Shown here: in pieces, positions 7,619 through 11,429 of the stretch
Layout: the number at the start of each line of letters is the position of its first letter
How positions within the stretch are numbered: position 1 is the stretch's first letter
Source: Bacteroidales bacterium
Lineage (GTDB): Bacteria > Bacteroidota > Bacteroidia > Bacteroidales > UBA12481
Reading direction: 5' to 3'
DNA: 11,429 bases
NCBI GenBank assembly: GCA_021160155.1
Contig: JAGHDB010000045.1
Coordinates: 1-11,429 of the forward strand
Notes under the pieces: model-generated
Seen by the model: the letters and a program-made list of their open reading frames with translations, nothing else
Database searches by the model: none
Told to the model about the DNA's origin: nothing
Position numbers and translations under genes: made by a program

Positions 7619-8236
7619 CTTTTCTATTAAGACATAAGACCCTTTCGCTCCGGGCACCGAACCTTTCAGGATCATCAGGTTATGCTCGGGAATGATTTTC
7701 ATGATCTGTAGGCTGATCATTTTCACCTTTCTGCCACCATCCTGGCCGGCCATACGCATTCCTTTAAAAACACGGCTGGGATAAGAGGATGCACCAAGAG
7801 ACCCTGGTGCTCTGAGACGGTTATGCTGTCCATGGGTTTTGTCTCCCACTCCATGAAAACCATGTCGTTTAACCACCCCCTGAAATCCTTTACCTTTCGT
7901 GTCACCGGTAACATCAACCCAGCGATCTTTATTAAAAGTTTCAACCGTGATAACATCACCAGGTTTCACATTCTCACCTTTATCCAGATTAAATTCAGCC
8001 AATTTACGCTTGGGGGTTGTATGGGCATTTTTAAAATGGCCCAGCATGGGTCGGGGGGTATTTTTTTCTTTCTTTTCACCGAATGCAACCTGTGCAGCTT
8101 CATACCCGTCATTCTCAGTAGTTTTGATTTGAGTAACGACACAGGGGCCGACTTCAAGCACAGTACAGGGAATGTTTTTCCCGCTGTCATCAAACACTGA
8201 AGTCATTCCTATTTTTTTCCCTATTAAGCCTTGCAT
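7616..8236 (-). CDS. rplC: Large ribosomal subunit protein L3 (uL3)
   Basis: L3 is one of the first proteins to bind 23S rRNA, and its central loop reaches toward the peptidyl transferase centre. The 206-residue protein starts [20 protein letters not shown] (1-20), has [16 protein letters not shown] (115-130) and the central loop [20 protein letters not shown] followed by [18 protein letters not shown]. In the last block the family usually reads AGQ-M-G or AGH-M-G, whereas residue 166 here is Asp (codon GAT at 7741-7739). The glutamine methylated in E. coli L3 is replaced in the GSLGASS segment, as in other Bacteroidota homologues I recall. It starts 17 bases after rpsJ without an SD motif and overlaps rplD. 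Confidence 0.98.
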   Translation of the reverse strand: MQGLIGKKIGMTSVFDDSGKNIPCTVLEVGPCVVTQIKTTENDGYEAAQVAFGEKKEKNTPRPMLGHFKNAHTTPKRKLAEFNLDKGENVKPGDVITVETFNKDRWVDVTGDTKGKGFQGVVKRHGFHGVGDKTHGQHNRLRAPGSLGASSYPSRVFKGMRMAGQDGGRKVKMISLQIMKIIPEHNLMILKGSVPGAKGSYVLIEK

Positions 8237-8253
8237 TGTTCTATCTCTTAGAA

Positions 8254-8559
8254 TTAGACTTTTATTTCTACTTCAACTCCTGAAGGCAGTTCAAGCTTCA
8301 TGAGCGCGTCAATTGTTTTCGCCGTGGAACTGTAAATATCAATCAGTCTTTTGTATGAGCTGAGTTGAAATTGTTCCCGTGATTTTTTGTTTACGAATGT
8401 GGATCTGAGCACGGTAAAAACCCGTTTATGCGTCGGCAGTGGTATAGGGCCGCTAACTACAGCACCGGTACTTTTTACCGTTTTTACGATCTTTTCGGCG
8501 GATTTATCCACCAGGTTGTGATCATACGATTTCAATTTGATCCTGATCTTCTGACTCAT
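8254..8559 (-). CDS. rpsJ: Small ribosomal subunit protein S10 (uS10)
   Basis: S10 is part of the 30S head, and the free protein pairs with NusB in transcription antitermination. The 101-residue protein is standard: [20 protein letters not shown] (3-22), [20 protein letters not shown] (34-53) and [20 protein letters not shown]. The C-terminus [11 protein letters not shown] matches remembered Bacteroides S10. Val-56, in [10 protein letters not shown], aligns with Val-57 of E. coli S10, a site of tetracycline-class resistance mutations; it is wild type here. The gene starts 18 bases after fusA, with no tuf gene and no S10-type leader in between. The spacer ATAAACAACAGTTAACTA has no SD motif. 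Confidence 0.99.
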   Translation of the reverse strand: MSQKIRIKLKSYDHNLVDKSAEKIVKTVKSTGAVVSGPIPLPTHKRVFTVLRSTFVNKKSREQFQLSSYKRLIDIYSSTAKTIDALMKLELPSGVEVEIKV

Positions 8560-8577
8560 TAGTTAACTGTTGTTTAT

Positions 8578-10686
8578 CTATAATAAATCTACACGTCCAA
8601 AAATATGTTGTATTATCTCTATGGCCAGTTCCCGGGGGACTTCAGCATAATGTGAAAATTCCATGGAGGAACTGGCTCTTCCGGATGTTAAGGTTCTGAG
8701 GATGGTCACATACCCGAATTGTTCAGCAAGCGGTACTTGAGCCCGAATTACCCTGCCACCGGCTTTTGACTCCATGCCTTCAATCAAGCCGCGTCTTTTA
8801 TTCAGATCAGCAATTACATCGCCAAAAAACTCCTCAGGGCAGACCACTTCAAGATTCATGATAGGTTCAAGTAAGATGGGGGCTGCTTTCTCACATCCTT
8901 CTCTGAAAGCCTTCTGAGCAGCAATCTCAAATGCAATCTCATTTGAATCCGTCGGATGGAAAGCGGCATCGGTTAATTGAACAGAAAGATTTTGAAGCGG
9001 ATAACCAGCCAAAACCCCGTTTTGCATAGCCATCTTGAATCCCCTTTCAACAGATGCCTGAAACACACGTGGCAACTGTTCGGATGAAAGTAAAGATTCA
9101 AATTGCAAACCTTTTGAAGTTTTTTCTCCCGGAGCAAGAGTAACAGAAATTTCAGCAAAAACGGTTCTTCCACCCGCATCCTGTCTGAACGATATCTGTT
9201 TATTAACTTCTTGACTAATAGATTCTTTATAAGCTACCTGAGGTATTCCCCGGTTAAGTTCGAGCTTAAACTCCCGTTTTAGCCGGTCAAGAATGATTTC
9301 AAGATGAAGTTCTCCCATCCCACTGATAATGGTCTGACCTGAATCTTCATCGGTTCGTGCATTAAAAGTAGGATCTTCATCTGTCAACTTACCGAGTACC
9401 TCTGAAAGCCGGTCCATATCCTCCTGGGTTCTTGCTTCAACGGCAATTCCCAAAACCGGATCCGGAAAAACCATAGGTTCTAAAATAATCTTGTGATGAT
9501 CATCACAAAGCGTATCGCCGGTTTTGATCTCTTTAAAACCGACTGCCACCCCAATATCTCCAGCTTCAATAACCTCTCTGGCATTCTGTTTATTGGCATG
9601 CATTTGATATAACCGGGTGATTCGTTCTTTCTTGCCGGTACGCATGTTATACACAGTGGCTCCCGACCTGATCGACCCGGAATAAACCCTCAGGTAAGCC
9701 AAACGGCCTACAAACGGGTCAGTGGTAATTTTAAAGACGAGTGCTGCAAAAGGAGCCTGCAGATCCGGTTCACGGGTAGTGTCCGTTTGAGATTTTGGAT
9801 TTATCCCGTGTATTGCACCCACATCAACCGGACTGGGCAGGTAAGCAGCAATTGCATCAAGCAGAGGCTGCACTCCTTTATTTTTGAATGCTGATCCACA
9901 AAGAACCGGAACTATTTGACTATTCAGAGTTGCCTGTCTGATAATTTTTCTTATCTCATCCGCATGAATAGAGGATTTGTCTTCAAAAAATTTCTCAAGC
10001 AGATGATCGTCAATTTCACAAACAGATTCAAGTAACCGGTCTCTCCATATTTGAACCGTTTCTTGCAAATCATGCGGAACAGGTTCTTTATGATAATGCA
10101 ACCCAAATTCCTTCTCATCATCCCAAACCAATACCTGCTCTTCGATTAAATCAACAACACCTGAAAAGTCATTCTCTGAGCCAAATGGAATTTGAAGCGG
10201 AACCGGCCTGGCCCCTAATTTCTCCTCCATTTCAGAAATCACCCTGAAAAAATCAGATCCGATTCGATCCAGCTTATTTACAAAAGCAATTCTGGGAACG
10301 TGGTATTTATCGGCCTGATGCCAAACTGTTTCTGACTGGGGTTCTACTCCCCCAACTCCGCAAAAAACAGCAATGGCCCCGTCAAGCACCCTGAGTGAAC
10401 GTTCAACTTCAACTGTAAAATCCACGTGACCAGGAGTATCAATAATATTAATCTTATAATGTTGATCCCGGTAGTCCCAAAATGTAGTGGTAGCAGCTGA
10501 AGTGATAGTAATTCCTCTCTCCTGTTCCTGAATCATCCAGTCCATCGCAGCAGCACCGTCATGAACCTCCCCCATCCGGTGCGTAATACCGGTGTAAAAC
10601 AGAATTCGTTCGGTAGTTGTTGTTTTGCCCGCATCTATGTGGGCCATGATACCGATGTTTCGGGTATAAGAGAGATCCTGTGCCAT
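8578..10686 (-). CDS. fusA: Translation elongation factor G (EF-G)
   Basis: EF-G is the cytosolic GTPase that moves tRNAs and mRNA through the ribosome and, with RRF, recycles ribosomes. All G motifs are intact: AHIDAGKT at 15-22, RGITI at 57-61, DTPGH at 83-87 (catalytic His-87), NKLD at 137-140 and GSAFKNKG at 264-271. Domain II shows [17 protein letters not shown], domain [14 protein letters not shown] (454-464), and the end GRVDLL fits Bacteroidota EF-G. Domain IV departs from the usual pattern at the tip: loop I reads [10 protein letters not shown] (501-510) and loop [12 protein letters not shown] (573-582), with His-577 kept. The 702-residue length is normal. It follows rpsG after 28 bases (leader ending CAGGTTGGG) and ends in TAG. 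Its position argues for the housekeeping copy, not a paralogue. Confidence 0.98.
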   Translation of the reverse strand: MAQDLSYTRNIGIMAHIDAGKTTTTERILFYTGITHRMGEVHDGAAAMDWMIQEQERGITITSAATTTFWDYRDQHYKINIIDTPGHVDFTVEVERSLRVLDGAIAVFCGVGGVEPQSETVWHQADKYHVPRIAFVNKLDRIGSDFFRVISEMEEKLGARPVPLQIPFGSENDFSGVVDLIEEQVLVWDDEKEFGLHYHKEPVPHDLQETVQIWRDRLLESVCEIDDHLLEKFFEDKSSIHADEIRKIIRQATLNSQIVPVLCGSAFKNKGVQPLLDAIAAYLPSPVDVGAIHGINPKSQTDTTREPDLQAPFAALVFKITTDPFVGRLAYLRVYSGSIRSGATVYNMRTGKKERITRLYQMHANKQNAREVIEAGDIGVAVGFKEIKTGDTLCDDHHKIILEPMVFPDPVLGIAVEARTQEDMDRLSEVLGKLTDEDPTFNARTDEDSGQTIISGMGELHLEIILDRLKREFKLELNRGIPQVAYKESISQEVNKQISFRQDAGGRTVFAEISVTLAPGEKTSKGLQFESLLSSEQLPRVFQASVERGFKMAMQNGVLAGYPLQNLSVQLTDAAFHPTDSNEIAFEIAAQKAFREGCEKAAPILLEPIMNLEVVCPEEFFGDVIADLNKRRGLIEGMESKAGGRVIRAQVPLAEQFGYVTILRTLTSGRASSSMEFSHYAEVPRELAIEIIQHIFGRVDLL

Positions 10687-10714
10687 CCCAACCTGTCAAA
10701 GAACGTATTACTGA

Positions 10715-11191
10715 TTAGAACCGGAAATATGCAAAAGCCCGGTTGGCTTCAGCCATGCGGTGGGTGTCTTCTTTCTTCTTAAAAGCACCACCCTCCTCTT
10801 TATAAGCAGCAATTATTTCAGCTGCAAGTTTCTCACTCATCGACCGGCCCGAACGTTTACGGGCAAATTCGATGAGATTTTTGTTCCCTATTGAAATTTT
10901 GCGCTCTGGCCTGACTTCCATCGGTACCTGAAAAGTGGCACCACCTACCCGGCGACTTTTAACTTCCACACCTGGAGTAATATTTTCCAAAGCTTTTTTC
11001 CAAATCTCCAATGGCGTCAAATCGTTTTCATTGATCTTCTGGTCAACCAAATCAAGCGCTTTATAAAAGGTTTTGAACGCTTTGCTCTTTTTGCCATTCA
11101 ACATCAGATCATTGACAAACCGGGTTACCGAAACATCTCCGAATTTCGGATCAGGTAATAAAATTTGTTTTTTGGGTTTTGACTTTCTCAT
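10715..11191 (-). CDS. rpsG: Small ribosomal subunit protein S7 (uS7)
   Basis: S7 is a primary binder of the 3' domain of 16S rRNA and forms part of the E-site and mRNA exit. The 158-residue protein is normal in length. The start [20 protein letters not shown] (1-20) and [19 protein letters not shown] lead into the signature [20 protein letters not shown]. This is followed by [18 protein letters not shown], and the end reads [20 protein letters not shown]. In E. coli S7 represses its operon by binding the long rpsL-rpsG spacer; here the spacer is 17 bases, so the same structure cannot form. The leader holds AAGG close to the ATG, at most a weak SD. Stop is TAA, 28 bases before fusA. Confidence 0.99.
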   Translation of the reverse strand: MRKSKPKKQILLPDPKFGDVSVTRFVNDLMLNGKKSKAFKTFYKALDLVDQKINENDLTPLEIWKKALENITPGVEVKSRRVGGATFQVPMEVRPERKISIGNKNLIEFARKRSGRSMSEKLAAEIIAAYKEEGGAFKKKEDTHRMAEANRAFAYFRF

Positions 11192-11208
11192 GAACCTTAT
11201 ACCATTTA
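11192..11208 (-). other. rpsL-rpsG spacer with tandem stop and three-codon minimal frame
   Basis: Coding-strand reading after the rpsL TAA gives a second in-frame TAA (11208-11206), then ATG GTA TAA (11205-11197), then GGTTC before the rpsG ATG. The double stop secures rpsL termination. The ATG-Val-stop frame is very short and may be chance. The 17-base gap cannot hold the hairpin that S7 binds in E. coli. Confidence 0.6.
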
Positions 11209-11429
11209 TTATTTTGCTTGTTTCGGGCGCTTGGCACCATATTTTGACCTCCTTTGGGTTCTCCCGTCAACTCCTGCTGCATCCAGTGCCCCTCTGATCA
11301 TATGGTAACGAACACCCGGCAGGTCTTTCACTCTTCCGCCACGAACCAATACAATTGAGTGCTCCTGAAGATTATGACCTTCACCCGGAATATATACGTT
11401 AACCTCTTTCTGGTTGGTCAGCCTCACTC
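11209..11429 (-). CDS. rpsL: Small ribosomal subunit protein S12 (uS12), 3' part only
   Basis: S12 lies at the decoding centre and governs translation accuracy. The window holds its C-terminal part, about 73 codons with an incomplete codon at the right edge; roughly the first 50 residues are missing. The GTG at 11427 is an internal Val of the VRLTN block, not a start. The visible sequence includes [20 protein letters not shown] and [12 protein letters not shown], then [20 protein letters not shown] and KRPKQAK. In the GRVKDLPG motif, Lys (codon 11328-11326) is wild type at the site of classic streptomycin-resistance changes (E. coli Lys-87/88), and the following Asp is the residue methylthiolated by RimO in E. 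coli. The other key lysine (about 42/43) is outside the window. Confidence 0.98.
   Translation of the reverse strand, partial: VRLTNQKEVNVYIPGEGHNLQEHSIVLVRGGRVKDLPGVRYHMIRGALDAAGVDGRTQRRSKYGAKRPKQAK

Noticed and set aside
11209-11427. GTG at 11427 as a start codon for a 72-residue protein
   Set aside because: It is the internal Val of the conserved VRLTN block of S12; the gene simply continues beyond the window edge.
1-11429. Search for mobile elements, CRISPR repeats, tRNA or rRNA genes, riboswitches and intrinsic terminators
   Set aside because: Genes are packed with gaps of at most 42 bases, and no repeat arrays, inverted repeats with T-runs or RNA-gene signatures were seen. The window appears to be a normal core ribosomal cluster without an inserted system.

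Overview
The window is an ordinary but complete-looking stretch of the main ribosomal protein gene cluster of a Bacteroidota bacterium. All 23 genes lie on the minus strand, so transcription runs from position 11429 down to position 1. In that order they are rpsL (3' part only), rpsG, fusA, rpsJ, rplC, rplD, rplW, rplB, rpsS, rplV, rpsC, rplP, rpmC, rpsQ, rplN, rplX, rplE, rpsN, rpsH, rplF, rplR, rpsE and rpmD (5' part only). The assignment to Bacteroidota, most likely class Bacteroidia or close to it, is an inference. It rests on how closely S10, L22, S14, L2 and the EF-G tail (ending RVDLL) resemble remembered Bacteroides-type sequences, on the lack of tuf between fusA and rpsJ, and on the near absence of Shine-Dalgarno sequences.

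Layout: positions 8578-11429 match the str cluster (S12, S7, EF-G). Positions 3510-8559 match the S10 cluster (S10, L3, L4, L23, L2, S19, L22, S3, L16, L29, S17). Positions 1-3507 match the spc cluster (L14, L24, L5, S14, S8, L6, L18, S5, L30). The three blocks run together with no break: the largest gap between genes is 42 bases, most are under 20, and several genes overlap or abut. No promoter, terminator, tRNA, rRNA, mobile element, CRISPR array or long repeat was recognised. The simplest reading is one long polycistronic transcript whose promoter lies beyond the right edge and which continues past the left edge, probably toward secY.

The products work together. The small-subunit proteins S3, S5, S7, S8, S10, S12, S14, S17 and S19 and the large-subunit proteins L2-L6, L14, L16, L18, L22-L24, L29 and L30 assemble with rRNA into ribosomes, and EF-G drives translocation on them. 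Short overlaps (TAATG, ATGA) and an abutting TAAATG suggest that translational coupling keeps output balanced.

No undescribed system was found. The points most worth a second look are the altered tip loops in EF-G domain IV, an aspartate in the usually hydrophobic position of the L3 AGQ-M-G motif, the tight rpsL-rpsG spacer that leaves no room for the E. coli-style S7 regulatory structure, and one purine-rich SD-like stretch ahead of rplE in a cluster that otherwise largely lacks them.
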